Assembly (NCBI GenBank): GCA_027317105.1
Contig: DAHVFH010000124.1
Coordinates: 3,736 to 67,735 of the forward strand
Length of the DNA stretch: 64,000 nucleotides
Direction: 5' to 3'
Source: Cytophagales bacterium
GTDB lineage: Bacteria > Bacteroidota > Bacteroidia > Cytophagales > Cyclobacteriaceae
Shown piece by piece: positions 51,127-61,398 of the stretch (positions are counted from its first letter, which is position 1; the number at the start of each line of letters is the position of its first letter). Made by a program: the position numbers and the translations under genes. The notes below the pieces were generated by a model that was given only the letters and a program-made list of their open reading frames with translations, was not told the origin of the DNA and did no database searches.

Positions 51127-51690
51127 ATGAACAACTTCTTTCGCGGGATTATCCGGTATTTCTTCAGCGGCACAATTTTCATTGTGCCTTTAGTGGCTAC
51201 TATTTATTTCATTTTTACTTCTTTCAGTTGGCTGGATAGTCGGCTAAATTTGCCCTATCCCGGGCTAGGCTTTGTCATTATTTTAACGGCCATAACCATC
51301 TTCGGCTATTTCTCTTCCATCTTTGCTTTCCGCAGAATGGGCGAGTGGTTCGATCACCTCGTCAACCGGATACCGCTCGTTAAGTTGGTTTATTCTTCTA
51401 TTAAAGATTTATTGGCAGCCTTTGTTGGCGACAAGAAAAAATTCGACCGTCCCGTGTTGGTAACGCTGAACAAGGAAAACCAACTCCATCGCATCGGTTT
51501 CATCACCCAATCCGATCTTACTGAGCTCGGGTTAAAAGAGATGGTGGTCGTGTACTTTCCCCAGTCCTATGCCGTTGCTGGAGATCATTACGTTGTGCCG
51601 AAAGAAAATGTAAAGTCACTCAATATCCCCGGATCAGTTGCCATGAAGTTCATTGTTTCGGGTGGCGTTTCTGGGTTTAAAGAGGATTAA
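51127..51690 (+). CDS. DUF502 membrane protein
   Basis: Two transmembrane helices (about residues 8-33 and 43-66: FFSGTIFIVPLVATIYFIFT, LGFVIILTAITIFGYFSSI). A conserved soluble part follows, with RIPLVKLVYSSIKDLLAAFV and FDRPVLVTL, and PQSYAVAGDHYVVPKENVKS near the end. The family is common in bacteria and has no established function. Confidence 0.88.
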   Translation: MNNFFRGIIRYFFSGTIFIVPLVATIYFIFTSFSWLDSRLNLPYPGLGFVIILTAITIFGYFSSIFAFRRMGEWFDHLVNRIPLVKLVYSSIKDLLAAFVGDKKKFDRPVLVTLNKENQLHRIGFITQSDLTELGLKEMVVVYFPQSYAVAGDHYVVPKENVKSLNIPGSVAMKFIVSGGVSGFKED

Positions 51691-51705
51691 GCTTTCGCCT
51701 TGCCT

Positions 51706-52125
51706 TCATGCCGATTTTTCTTCAGATGGAATAGGGGGTTCAAGATTTTCAACGCTCTCAATAACCACCATGGCGCAGGCCGTAGAACGAAGATGTGCCA
51801 GGGACACATAAACCATCCATTTATTTATTTTTGTTACTGATGCCAACTTTCCTGCAAGGAGTATTTCAGGCTTGCCGGATTCCATAACTTCAACTTCTAT
51901 TTCATTCAAATCATTACTCAAAAGAAGCCCTTGGCCAGTGGCTTTTAAAAAGGCTTCTTTAGCTGCGAAACGCGTTGCGTAATGCTGCGCTTTATTTTTT
52001 CCTTTCGATTCGCAAAAAACAATCTCTTTTTTTGAAAAAACTTTTTCCTTAAAACCATTGTCCTTAGCAATGTATTTTTGGACACGCGAAACTTCAATGA
52101 TATCAACTCCGATCCCGACTATCAT
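51706..52125 (-). CDS. acpS: Holo-ACP synthase
   Basis: Transfers phosphopantetheine to acyl carrier proteins. From ATG 52125 the protein begins MIVGIGVDIIEVSRVQKYI; RFAAKEAFLKATGQGLLLSN supplies the metal-binding Glu. It is about 139 residues, slightly longer than most, with a charged tail. It overlaps the C45-type gene by four bases (ATGA) and is the last gene of the polyene-type run. Confidence 0.92.
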   Translation of the reverse strand: MIVGIGVDIIEVSRVQKYIAKDNGFKEKVFSKKEIVFCESKGKNKAQHYATRFAAKEAFLKATGQGLLLSNDLNEIEVEVMESGKPEILLAGKLASVTKINKWMVYVSLAHLRSTACAMVVIESVENLEPPIPSEEKSA

Positions 52126-53780
52126 TCGAGTTCGGTTTGGCACTTGGTTATCTGCAATTTCATGTAATTCTGCTCTTGCCTTGTAGCAATCTCTTTTGTC
52201 AATCCCTTTTTGTAAAAAGCTAAAGCGGAAACAAAATCCTTTCGATTAAAGGAGGCATCTCCGGCAAGCAGGTAAGAAAGGTAAGAATCGGGATTCCACT
52301 CAACAATACTATCCGGTTGAATACCCCCTCGAGGCTCAAAAGGAAAACGATACTTAGAAAATTTAGTGAAATCGCGATATGCCTTCGTCATCAAAAACGG
52401 ATCGGCCGGAATGGTTAGCAAGCTATCCGTTATTTCGTGATTCTCGCGAAGCGAAGCATTAAAAACTTTGTTCAAATCATAACAGACATATTCCCCCAAT
52501 TGCCAGGGATCGGTGGAAACCCAAACCTTTAGTTGCTTGGGTTGAAAGATAATTGAATGGTGCGCAATTAGTTGGTTGATCAATTTTTCGTTTCCCAAAC
52601 CAATGTCAGCCCCACCAAGTCCTTTCTGATCGCGCAGCAACAAAGATGCATCGCTCACGGAAATGTTTTTTTTCGCTCCGATAATTTCTTCCACCCGTTG
52701 CCAACGAAAAAGGGAAGCACTGGTTCGAATATGTTCCTGATTGATTTTTGTATTCCCCAGCGTCTTTCCTTGGAAATGGTTAGTGCAAATGATTAAACTA
52801 TTTTTCCCTTCCACCAAATCAATATCGTCTGGTGTTTTTTCAATAATTGCTGCCTTACTATCTTTTGCAGAACCGATTAGAAATGATTCGGACACAAACA
52901 TTTTCCTTTTCGCAGCTATTGTGTATGCTTCTTCGATAGTGGAAGCATATTGCAAAATTTCGCGGGCCACCAAGGAAACTGGCATCGCTGAGGAAGAGGG
53001 AATGTAGGACTTGGCCGCATTGATCGTTACGGTTAATCCCTGATCATTCATCCCTGAGAGAACCCCCGTCATTCCGGCAAACGTTACCATCATAAATTTG
53101 TGCCCGGCTGTCGGTTTATAAAACGCTACAATTTTATTTTTGGCAAACTCATCGCCCACGTAGAAATCAAAATTACGCCCGATGAGCAAACTGCTATCGG
53201 AAGTTCTATCATTCCAGGCAGCAAAAGAAGTACAACCTACCAGCGACATGTTTTGCAAGGCATGGCCAATATCGTGTGCCGCATGATAGTTAAGAATGCG
53301 CTGATAAGGTGACGCGATATAATCAAAGTCAGGCGAGGCTTCGGTGGAAACCCCAAGAATTTCAAGCTTAAATTCTTCCGGCACACTTTGTTCCAAATTT
53401 CGATTGAACCATCCCACAAAAATTTTCAAAAGGAAGAGTTTAAAATCGGAAGGCACCAACTGCTGGATTTTTTTCACAAATACTTCCTCTTGATAGCGGG
53501 CCAGCTCTTTGGTCAGTTTGCCAATTGCTACTCCCCTTTCAAATGGTGCGCCTTCCACATACATTTCGTAAAGCCCACTTTGGCTTTTGCGAAGCCAATT
53601 GTCTCTGACCATAAAGAGCCCAGAATCTATTTGGTTTCTATTCCAGCTAAGGCTTGACCTAACTTTCGGTATTGGTGGACTTACCCGGGCAACGATGGCC
53701 ACATAAACCAAAAGGCTAACGAGAAGCACTGACAGGATCAAAAAAAAGTAAGCCGTTATTTTGAATAATCGCCTATGCAT
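52122..53780 (-). CDS. C45-type autoproteolytic acyltransferase/hydrolase
   Basis: An N-terminal transmembrane helix (about 10-30) precedes an Ntn-hydrolase-like domain with the nucleophile C183 in SLVGCTSFAAWN and the following LLIGRNFDFYVG. Relatives include acyl-CoA:6-APA acyltransferase. Members of this type recur in flexirubin/polyene clusters of Bacteroidota, where an acyl- or ester-transfer step is expected; its substrate here is an inference. It overlaps the FAD-enzyme gene by eight bases and AcpS by four. Confidence 0.85.
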   Translation of the reverse strand: MHRRLFKITAYFFLILSVLLVSLLVYVAIVARVSPPIPKVRSSLSWNRNQIDSGLFMVRDNWLRKSQSGLYEMYVEGAPFERGVAIGKLTKELARYQEEVFVKKIQQLVPSDFKLFLLKIFVGWFNRNLEQSVPEEFKLEILGVSTEASPDFDYIASPYQRILNYHAAHDIGHALQNMSLVGCTSFAAWNDRTSDSSLLIGRNFDFYVGDEFAKNKIVAFYKPTAGHKFMMVTFAGMTGVLSGMNDQGLTVTINAAKSYIPSSSAMPVSLVAREILQYASTIEEAYTIAAKRKMFVSESFLIGSAKDSKAAIIEKTPDDIDLVEGKNSLIICTNHFQGKTLGNTKINQEHIRTSASLFRWQRVEEIIGAKKNISVSDASLLLRDQKGLGGADIGLGNEKLINQLIAHHSIIFQPKQLKVWVSTDPWQLGEYVCYDLNKVFNASLRENHEITDSLLTIPADPFLMTKAYRDFTKFSKYRFPFEPRGGIQPDSIVEWNPDSYLSYLLAGDASFNRKDFVSALAFYKKGLTKEIATRQEQNYMKLQITKCQTELE

Positions 53781-55284
53781 TTTTTATTTTTTCAAGTAAA
53801 TACTCCATGCCAAAAACTTCGGCTGAAGTGACAATGGCACTCATTGAAACGCCTAAGACTCCATGCAGGTTGAGGTTTTGGCCAGTAAGCAGCAAATTGG
53901 GAATTTTGGTTCGAGGTGAAATAAAAGATTTCAGTGGATTACGATAATCTTTGGTCACTCCGTACAGTGATCCATCCTCCGTTCCGATATAATCGCGTAA
54001 GGTGAGGGGGGTGGCGATATGGCACGAGTAAATGCATTCTTTAAGGCCAGGCACTTCTTTCTCGGCATATTCTATTAACTGAGCCGCTTTCTCTTTTTTA
54101 AATTGTTCGTAACGCTCACCTCGGCTACTTTCGTCAATTGACGTATTGAAGGTATTTTCCCACTCTTTCATTTCCTCATAGCGCATGTACGTCATCAGGG
54201 TAACACCATCGGCAAACCCATTTTGTTTAGAGGAAGCGGAACAAAATAAGGCGAATCCACTCGGCCACTCTTCGGGTTTGTAGTTAATAATGTCCCACGC
54301 CCCTTCCTTTCCGCTGAAGTAAATATTATAATTCAAGTACTTAAACGTATTCTTCTTCATCACCATGTTGATGGAAAATACCGAAATGGAATTCTCCAGG
54401 CTTTTGATGCGTTTTCGGTAAAGATTTTTAATCAGATCGCTCTCTAAGATGTCTAAGGTCTGCGAAGGATGGGCATTGGAAATAAATAGCTTGGCAAAAT
54501 ACCGCTCTCCATTGGAACACTCAGCAAACTCGATCTTTCCGTTTTGTTCAACCAACCGGGTTACTTGCTGCCGGGTCTTCACTTCACCATTTCGATTTCG
54601 AATTTGTTTAGTGAGCAATCGCGCAATCTGTGACCCTCCATCTACAAAGCGATACGAACTTTCGATATAACTGTTAATGATCAGGGCATGAACGTACAAT
54701 GGTGTTTTATAGCCTTCACCTGCATAGAGTACGTTTGATCCAGCCAGTACATTCTGTAATTTTTTGTTGGCGGTGATCGACTCCAAATACGTGCGCGTGT
54801 CCAATCCCAGCACGTCATTCTTTTCAAAAGCCTCGCCCTTGCGCAAATTGTAAAGGGGAAATTTTTGACAAATGTGCTTTATCTCCTCGCAATAATTTCT
54901 AATGGTCTCTTCCTCATCGGGGAAATCGCTAACCAAATTCTTGATAAAGTTTTCATACCCCTGGCCAAGCTTATAAACCTTCGGGTCGCCTTTGAACCGA
55001 ATGGCGTCTACGATATCTTCATCCATCTTTCTTATCTTGACCTTGTCCATAATTTCAAGATACTTGAAAATACTATGAAGGTTTTGCCCTTCATCCAAGC
55101 CACCAACATAATGCACCCCAGAATCAAAAATGACTTTGTGACGCGCAAAAGTTTGCAGGTTTCCACCAATCTGCTTATTGCGTTCAAGCACACAAACTTT
55201 ATAGCCCTCCTTAGCGAAAAAAACACCACAAGCCAGCCCGCCAAGGCCACTTCCCACAACTACCAAATCAACGTGATGATCCAT
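53773..55284 (-). CDS. FAD-dependent desaturase/oxidoreductase (phytoene-desaturase family)
   Basis: FAD-binding Rossmann motif VVVGSGLGGLACGV (8-21), then LERNKQIGGNLQTFARHKVI, FDSGVHYVGGLDEGQNLHSI, and the late NLLLTGQNLNLHGVLGVSMS. It is a complete 503-residue member of the CrtI-like/retinol-saturase group. In a polyene cluster it could oxidise or isomerise the chain, or reduce it. It lies ten bases after the three-domain exporter gene. Confidence 0.87.
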   Translation of the reverse strand: MDHHVDLVVVGSGLGGLACGVFFAKEGYKVCVLERNKQIGGNLQTFARHKVIFDSGVHYVGGLDEGQNLHSIFKYLEIMDKVKIRKMDEDIVDAIRFKGDPKVYKLGQGYENFIKNLVSDFPDEEETIRNYCEEIKHICQKFPLYNLRKGEAFEKNDVLGLDTRTYLESITANKKLQNVLAGSNVLYAGEGYKTPLYVHALIINSYIESSYRFVDGGSQIARLLTKQIRNRNGEVKTRQQVTRLVEQNGKIEFAECSNGERYFAKLFISNAHPSQTLDILESDLIKNLYRKRIKSLENSISVFSINMVMKKNTFKYLNYNIYFSGKEGAWDIINYKPEEWPSGFALFCSASSKQNGFADGVTLMTYMRYEEMKEWENTFNTSIDESSRGERYEQFKKEKAAQLIEYAEKEVPGLKECIYSCHIATPLTLRDYIGTEDGSLYGVTKDYRNPLKSFISPRTKIPNLLLTGQNLNLHGVLGVSMSAIVTSAEVFGMEYLLEKIKNA

Positions 55285-55294
55285 ATTTTAAAAA

Positions 55295-58200
55295 CTAAAC
55301 CGAAAACGGTTCTTTTCGAAGAACAAAAATAACATTGGAAGTGAACTTTTGACTATTTAATATTTCAAATTTCAATCCTGCTTGTTCGGCCAATTCCTTA
55401 ATGTATTTTCCGGAAATAAAATTTAAAGGCTGTCGGCTTTCATTAAACCGTAAAAGTTTAGTCGAAAAAAACTCTGTCAGTTTAGTCGCCTTGTGTTTGT
55501 CTTCAAGATCGGTATCCCCGTCACGCAAAATCAGCACCCCTCCGGGGAGAATAGCATCAAAGCATCGTTTTAAAAATTCTGCCTGTTGACTTTCTTGTAA
55601 GTAATGAAGCACATCGCTTATGATAATGACATCCTGCTTTTCAATTTCATAGCCTGTAATATCCTTACAAACAAAAGACAAGTTTTTGCCACGCAAATAG
55701 CCATTGCTAGCCACCGCAATTTTCTCCTCATCATAATCAACGCCAATAATAGTTCTTTCAGGCGATAGGAAATGGAGCATGTAACTCAGGAAACCATAGC
55801 CACAGCCCAAATCAAGAACGGAAGCACTGGCAGGTATTAACTTGTGAAAGGGCTCATAATAATTTTCAAGCCGAAGTTTAATCCGCAGATACCACTCCAA
55901 CACCGGGCCTTTATATAAATAGTTACTGACAAGCCGATGTTTGAAATGACGAGGCGTTTCTATTTCTTGGGTTAATTTTTCATGCTCCATTTTAAAATAG
56001 CGTCCAATACTTTTTGCCCTTTCGGTGTACGTATCTCCATATTGGCTGTCATCAAAAGCTATTGGAGGCAAAAACTTCATGACAAGTTCGCTTTTGTTGA
56101 TAAACAGATCTCCTTTTGGAATACACTGACCGGTGCCATACAGCACCAAGGGCAAAACATCGATCTTTAGTTTATCAGAAATATAAAACGCGCCTTTATG
56201 AAATCGTTTTATCCTCCCATCAACCGATCGAGTTCCTTCCGGAAAGACCATGATGGAATACCCTTCCTCCACACTTTTACGCAATCTTTCAATGCTTCCT
56301 TCGGCCCCCGCATCAACCGGATAGTAGTCGGCCATCTTCACCACCCAACCAAAAATGCGTGAATTCCAGACCCAATGGTTGGTGAGCAAAAGCACTTTGG
56401 GATGCTGCATGCCCGTTACCAAAATATCAACGAACGATTGGTGATTACTGATGATCACCATAGGTCGTTGGTATTGACCCTTGCGGTTGATCATTCTTTT
56501 TTTGCTATGAATGCCGATATAGATTGGCAGCGCCATGAAAAAACGCATCATGCCATGATATACATATTTTAGTCCCCGATTTTTGTTTGGAATGATTTTA
56601 AAGAAAATGAAACCAACAACCGTGAGGAAAAGGGCGCCAGAAACGAAGAATACGTACGTGATAACACTCAATAAAAAAAGAAAAAAAGTAACCGGTGGTA
56701 ATTTTCTCTTCGCACGGTTGCCAATTAATTTATCGAAAAGATAAGGCTCAATGGTTTGCGACACAATGAATACGGCAACAATGCCAATGATCGAAATAGC
56801 CGCAATAGACTTCAGTGCCGGGTGCTGAGCGAAAATGAGCACGCCCAGCCCACTGATGGTCGTTATGGCCGACAAGAAGATAGAGTCTTGAATGGAAGTC
56901 AGTGCTTGCTCACCGGTTTTATATTCTTTCTGCAATCCATCCATAATAAAAATACTGAAGTCATCACCCAAACCAAAAATAAAGGTTGAGATCATCACGT
57001 TTACAATATTGAATTGGATGCTCAACAAAGCCATGGCCCCTAAAATCCAAATCCAGGTAATCAGCATGGGAATAAAGGTGATCAACGTGAGTTCAATGCG
57101 GCCATAGGAAATGAGCAAAACGATAAACACCAAAATAGAAGTGAACGTTACAATGAAAATAAAATCCTCATGCACATTGGACACAAATAGATTGACAATC
57201 ATTCGCTTATCAAAGGGCTCGGCATGAAGGTGGTCGCCAAATGCCTGATAAAACGAATCTGTTTGAGGGGACGCCACAGAAGCGAGGGTTACAATGGTAG
57301 TGAGATCTTTGTTTTCATTTATGTAATCATCAAAAAAAGTATTGCGAAGCACCTGCAATGGATCGCCAGTTGCCGCCTTATATTTTCGATTGACCAAGGA
57401 ATCAAAATTTTTATAGCCTACGGAAGTGAATTTCAACCTTTTCGATTCCAATTTCAATGCGCTCATCACTTCATCTTTTTTCGCTTGCGTCCAGTAACTA
57501 TTCCATTTGGAAATCCTGCGCGCTTGCAATGAATCGGAAAGCAGAAAAGAGGAAACCGAAACGTATTTTTTTATGATTCCTGCTCGTTTCAATTCTTCAA
57601 TTTTAGGAAGAACATTTTCGTTATTCCGCAAAGCTTCTTCCAGATTTTTACCATCGGCTATTACAAAAATTGACCGCACCGATGATTGTGTAGCGCGGTT
57701 AAGGATTGCTTCTGCTTCTTTTAAAGCAGGTGACATAAAACTCAATTTGGTCATGTCACTATCAAATGCTACATCGCCTGCAAAATAAAACATCACCGGA
57801 GTGAGTATAAAAATAACAGGGATAAGTACACGGCTCAACCATTTTGGAAGTAGCGGTATGTGCCATCCCTTATTCAATCGGTTGGAACCAAAAAAATCAT
57901 CGGCCACGAGGTGAGGCAAAAACAATAACGAGCATAAGACGGCACCCACCAAACTCAAGCCAGCAAATAAACCGATATCACTAAGCATGGAAGCCTTAGC
58001 AAATTGCAACGACAAAAAGGCAAGCACGGTAGTCGTACTGCCCAAGGTCATTGGGGTCACCAGGTCTTTTACAACTTGCCGCACATCACCGGTCTCTTTT
58101 AAATGCGACAAAAAATGCAAAGAGTAATTAATAGCGATGCCCAACACGATAGAACCTGCCGCAATGGCTAAAACTGAAATAGTGCCTTGGACAAAATAAA

Positions 58201-59140
58201 TCGCTGCCAGCGAAAATGCAGCCCCAAACAAAACGGGTATCAAAATCAAAAAGGGAGCTCTTTTTTTTCGGAGAAAGCCAAACAAGAAGACAAACATCAG
58301 CACAATCATCAGCGACACCGTGAGCACGGTATCTTTATTAAGTTGCTTGGCGTTACCTACTGCGATGGCCACTGCCCCAAAATAAGTTGCCGTTACACCT
58401 TGTTGCTTACCTGATAGGTTAGCAATTGACTGATCTAGCTTCTCCAAAAACCTGGCATTATCCCCCGTGTTATTGGCCGGGAAAACAGGTGTCACAAAAA
58501 ATAGCAAGTAGCGATGATCTTTGGTGATGAAATAATTATCATACAGTTCTACATCATCACTGTACTGCAAATCACGGAGCTTCCTTAAAACGATCCTGGA
58601 AATTCCCACGGGATCTTTTACGATTATCCGTTTTATCGCCATCCCGGCAGGAGAAACCAACTGCTTGTAATTATTGGCCAGCGTGGCCTTGATCTCCCCC
58701 GGTTGTGTGAGAGAATCTACTTCCTCATAATCCTTTTCAGTAAGAAAAACAGGCAAATACTGATAGATGAGTTCATACATTTTCAATGCGATCTCATCAT
58801 CTACTTTATAATTGACAGTTTTTACAAAAGGAGAAAGGTCACTTTGCATTTGCGCCACCAAACTATCAGTAAAATCGATAAGTTTTTCGGGTTGGGCTGA
58901 GGCAGAAGTATCTTTTAAAGACACTATCATCACCAATTTTTCAGTAAATTTTGAATTTTGAAAAACCTGGCTCGCCTTCTTTAGTTTTTTGTCGGCAGGG
59001 AAGAATTTAGAGATATCTTCCTCTACTTTAATTTGGCCGGCCCAAAAGCCAAGGAAGGCAAACAAGCCCAGGAAAATAATGTACAGCAATCGCTTTCTTT
59101 TTTTGAAATAATCATAAAAAAAAAGAAAAAAAGACTCCAT
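55295..59140 (-). CDS. Three-domain protein: MMPL/RND exporter, PlsC-type acyltransferase, SAM methyltransferase
   Basis: About 1281 residues from ATG 59140. Residues ~1-860 are an MMPL/RND lipid exporter with about twelve helices and two large periplasmic loops. Residues ~870-1045 are a 1-acylglycerol-phosphate acyltransferase-like domain with SNHQSFVDIL (NHxxxxD) and FPEGTRSVDG. Residues ~1085-1281 are a class I methyltransferase with VLDLGCGYGFL and GVDYDEEKIAVAS. The three activities would join modification and export of the polyene lipid in one membrane protein. It overlaps or abuts its neighbours in the operon. A TTG two codons upstream is less likely than the ATG. Confidence 0.9.
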   Translation of the reverse strand: MESFFLFFYDYFKKRKRLLYIIFLGLFAFLGFWAGQIKVEEDISKFFPADKKLKKASQVFQNSKFTEKLVMIVSLKDTSASAQPEKLIDFTDSLVAQMQSDLSPFVKTVNYKVDDEIALKMYELIYQYLPVFLTEKDYEEVDSLTQPGEIKATLANNYKQLVSPAGMAIKRIIVKDPVGISRIVLRKLRDLQYSDDVELYDNYFITKDHRYLLFFVTPVFPANNTGDNARFLEKLDQSIANLSGKQQGVTATYFGAVAIAVGNAKQLNKDTVLTVSLMIVLMFVFLFGFLRKKRAPFLILIPVLFGAAFSLAAIYFVQGTISVLAIAAGSIVLGIAINYSLHFLSHLKETGDVRQVVKDLVTPMTLGSTTTVLAFLSLQFAKASMLSDIGLFAGLSLVGAVLCSLLFLPHLVADDFFGSNRLNKGWHIPLLPKWLSRVLIPVIFILTPVMFYFAGDVAFDSDMTKLSFMSPALKEAEAILNRATQSSVRSIFVIADGKNLEEALRNNENVLPKIEELKRAGIIKKYVSVSSFLLSDSLQARRISKWNSYWTQAKKDEVMSALKLESKRLKFTSVGYKNFDSLVNRKYKAATGDPLQVLRNTFFDDYINENKDLTTIVTLASVASPQTDSFYQAFGDHLHAEPFDKRMIVNLFVSNVHEDFIFIVTFTSILVFIVLLISYGRIELTLITFIPMLITWIWILGAMALLSIQFNIVNVMISTFIFGLGDDFSIFIMDGLQKEYKTGEQALTSIQDSIFLSAITTISGLGVLIFAQHPALKSIAAISIIGIVAVFIVSQTIEPYLFDKLIGNRAKRKLPPVTFFLFLLSVITYVFFVSGALFLTVVGFIFFKIIPNKNRGLKYVYHGMMRFFMALPIYIGIHSKKRMINRKGQYQRPMVIISNHQSFVDILVTGMQHPKVLLLTNHWVWNSRIFGWVVKMADYYPVDAGAEGSIERLRKSVEEGYSIMVFPEGTRSVDGRIKRFHKGAFYISDKLKIDVLPLVLYGTGQCIPKGDLFINKSELVMKFLPPIAFDDSQYGDTYTERAKSIGRYFKMEHEKLTQEIETPRHFKHRLVSNYLYKGPVLEWYLRIKLRLENYYEPFHKLIPASASVLDLGCGYGFLSYMLHFLSPERTIIGVDYDEEKIAVASNGYLRGKNLSFVCKDITGYEIEKQDVIIISDVLHYLQESQQAEFLKRCFDAILPGGVLILRDGDTDLEDKHKATKLTEFFSTKLLRFNESRQPLNFISGKYIKELAEQAGLKFEILNSQKFTSNVIFVLRKEPFSV

Positions 59141-59142
59141 AA

Positions 59143-60327
59143 TCAATTTCGATCTGAGGATTTCTTAAACAATTTCAAATAGAAAAAAGTTAATACACTG
59201 GTCGTAAGGCCACCAATAATTGCAAGCGTAATGGCGCCCAATACATATTGCATAAAACTGTTTTGCATCCCCTCCAACGAAATTGTTTTGCTAAAGGATA
59301 TTTCAGTAGCGTTTTCTCCCATCCAGGTTTTTCCGGTGAGGTGGCTCAGGTACAGTACGAAGGGGATAAAGGGAGGAATGCTAATGTTGGCCGCCACAAT
59401 GACCAACGCCTTGTTGAGGCGAAACAAGACAGCCAACGCAATGGCTGTAATTAATTGAAACCCCCAAATGGGTAGGATACCCATGAAGATGCCAAAGCCA
59501 ACGGAGATGGCTTTTTTGGAATTTGAATCATCGGGATGGAAAAGTTGACGCAATAATGCTTGTCTCTTTTCCTTTTTAAACAATCTCCTAAAAAAATCGC
59601 GAGGTAAAATATAAACTAAGGCGATTGTAATGAGTACCGCATTCAAAACACTGATGCGCGAAAAATCCTGAAACGGCCGAAAATGAGAAACCCGATTTTC
59701 CTTTTCTGCATAGTGGATCTTTACCGGAACAGACGTTATCGCAATCCCTTTCCACGCAGCACGCACAATCACTTCAATTTCGAATTCAAACTTGCGGGTG
59801 AAAAATTTCATTGATCGAAGTTTCTCAATAGGATATAGCCGATACCCGGACTGTGTATCTTTCATTGTATAACCCGTTTCAACCCAATACCAAAAATTTG
59901 AAAACTTGTTGCCAAAACTACTTTTACCTGGAATGCCCGCTTGCTCCATGTTTCGTCTACCGATGATCAAACAGCCTGGGCTTTCTTCAACCTTATCCAG
60001 AAACAAAGGAAGATCCTCCGCAAAATGCTGACCGTCAGAATCGATAGTAATGACATATTGAAACCCAAGCTCAAGGGCTTTTTTAAATCCGCTTCGCAAA
60101 GCCCAGCCTTTACCGATATTCTTTTCATAACTCACCACATGTAATTGCGGAAGCTGAGAAAGAATTTCATTGGTGCGATCGGTAGAGCCATCATTGACTA
60201 CAATAATCTGATCCGTGAAGCCAGTCAAATCGTGCAACAATCCCTCTAACGTCTGGGCATTGTTATAGGTAGGCACGACCACGCAGGTGCGAAGTTGCTC
60301 AAATCGCTCGTGGGAGGTCAGATTCAT
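59143..60327 (-). CDS. GT2 glycosyltransferase fused to DUF2062 membrane domain
   Basis: Residues ~15-230 are a family 2 glycosyltransferase (VVVPTYNNAQTLEGLLHDL, VVNDGSTDRT, TIDSDGQH; DTQSGYRLYP). Residues ~255-390 form a DUF2062 domain with several helices (KKAISVGFGIFMGILPIWGF). DolP-mannose synthase-like enzymes of this form make lipid-linked sugars. Such a fusion in a polyene cluster suggests glycosylation of the pigment or its anchor. Its stop lies three bases before the exporter's ATG. Confidence 0.9.
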   Translation of the reverse strand: MNLTSHERFEQLRTCVVVPTYNNAQTLEGLLHDLTGFTDQIIVVNDGSTDRTNEILSQLPQLHVVSYEKNIGKGWALRSGFKKALELGFQYVITIDSDGQHFAEDLPLFLDKVEESPGCLIIGRRNMEQAGIPGKSSFGNKFSNFWYWVETGYTMKDTQSGYRLYPIEKLRSMKFFTRKFEFEIEVIVRAAWKGIAITSVPVKIHYAEKENRVSHFRPFQDFSRISVLNAVLITIALVYILPRDFFRRLFKKEKRQALLRQLFHPDDSNSKKAISVGFGIFMGILPIWGFQLITAIALAVLFRLNKALVIVAANISIPPFIPFVLYLSHLTGKTWMGENATEISFSKTISLEGMQNSFMQYVLGAITLAIIGGLTTSVLTFFYLKLFKKSSDRN

Positions 60328-60388
60328 TCGTTAGATTTAGACCGAGGCAAGTTATAGTGGGTGAGCTTACTTAGCAAATGATGACCTC

Positions 60389-60769
60389 CTATGACTCAAA
60401 AAATTCAGCCTTCATTTTAAAAAAGACAGTTTCATTTTCATACAACTTGCCTTCGATTTCAAAGGTACCCCTGTCAGATTGTTTTAACTGGACTTCAATG
60501 CGAACCTGCTGTTGAATTTCTGGGTTGATGGTGGCGAGAAATTTGATGCTTCCGCCTGAAGTCAAAAGCAATTTCTTATTTAGGTGACGCTCAACTACTT
60601 CTTTAACCATTTGTACCATGCAGACGCCCGGCACAATCGGCATGTCAGGGAAATGTCCTTTGAAGATCGCGTGAGCTGGATTTAGCATAATCTTCGCTTC
60701 AATCGTTGTTCTTCCATTTAGGGATTGAGTTGAAACCGGATCAAGCTGGTAGAAATCAGATAAAAGCAT
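60389..60769 (-). CDS. Hotdog-fold 3-hydroxyacyl-ACP dehydratase-like protein
   Basis: A FabZ-like single hotdog domain of 126 residues. FKGHFPDMPIVPGVCMVQMV holds the active-site His (H39). The Glu expected 14 residues later (E68 in E. coli FabZ numbering) is Gln (Q53). Polyene clusters need a dehydratase to form the conjugated chain, so it may still serve, perhaps as a non-catalytic or altered-activity subunit. It lies between the lipoprotein gene and the GT2-DUF2062 gene. Confidence 0.8.
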   Translation of the reverse strand: MLLSDFYQLDPVSTQSLNGRTTIEAKIMLNPAHAIFKGHFPDMPIVPGVCMVQMVKEVVERHLNKKLLLTSGGSIKFLATINPEIQQQVRIEVQLKQSDRGTFEIEGKLYENETVFFKMKAEFFES

Positions 60770-60780
60770 TTCGACAGGTA

Positions 60781-61398
60781 TTAACGGACTAAGTGGGTCA
60801 GTTTAATTTTCATATTAAAATTCAAATGTTCAATAAAGATAGAATCGGGCGGACGAACACCAACGCTAAATATGCGTGCAATAGTTTGTGGTTTTGCATA
60901 AGGACCCTTTTCAAGACGTACTAATTTGGTGCAATCCGCATTGGTAACAACACGCTCCTCTTCCTTTTTTTTTCCAAAAACAAATTTCAGGTTATCGCCC
61001 TCCCTATAAGTCGATGGTATCTCTTTCTCGATTTTTTCCATCAGCACAAGTCCAAAGTCCTTTTGAAGTGTGCGCACAACAATTCGCTTATTGAGCTTTT
61101 TCATCACTTGATGAGTCATAATTTTCCCATTTCTTTCAAAGCCAAAGTCAAAAAATTTAACGCCAGCCTCATTCGTAAAAACGATGCGCTTGGAGCTATC
61201 CGGCATAACCTTGAAAAGTACCAAGCCACTAATGTGATGCCTCATAACATCAACACTGGCACTATACAAATCGGAACTGAAAATTGGTTTGAATTTATTA
61301 ACACACGAAACGTCAACTTGAGCAGGTTGGCGCGATGGAACAGAGGAGGCGCAAGCCGTCAACATCAATAAAATGCTAATGCACAAAAAGTGCTTCAT
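60781..61398 (-). CDS. Lipoprotein of the polyene-type cluster
   Basis: A 205-residue protein with a lipobox (LLMLTACASS). The rest (LVLFKVMPDSSKRIVFTNEA, HQVMKKLNKRIVVRTLQKDF) resembles the DUF3261-type lipoproteins that occur in aryl-polyene clusters, though I cannot confirm the family by eye. It overlaps the LolA-like gene by 23 bases, which suggests the two act together in moving the product to the outer membrane. Confidence 0.65.
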   Translation of the reverse strand: MKHFLCISILLMLTACASSVPSRQPAQVDVSCVNKFKPIFSSDLYSASVDVMRHHISGLVLFKVMPDSSKRIVFTNEAGVKFFDFGFERNGKIMTHQVMKKLNKRIVVRTLQKDFGLVLMEKIEKEIPSTYREGDNLKFVFGKKKEEERVVTNADCTKLVRLEKGPYAKPQTIARIFSVGVRPPDSIFIEHLNFNMKIKLTHLVR

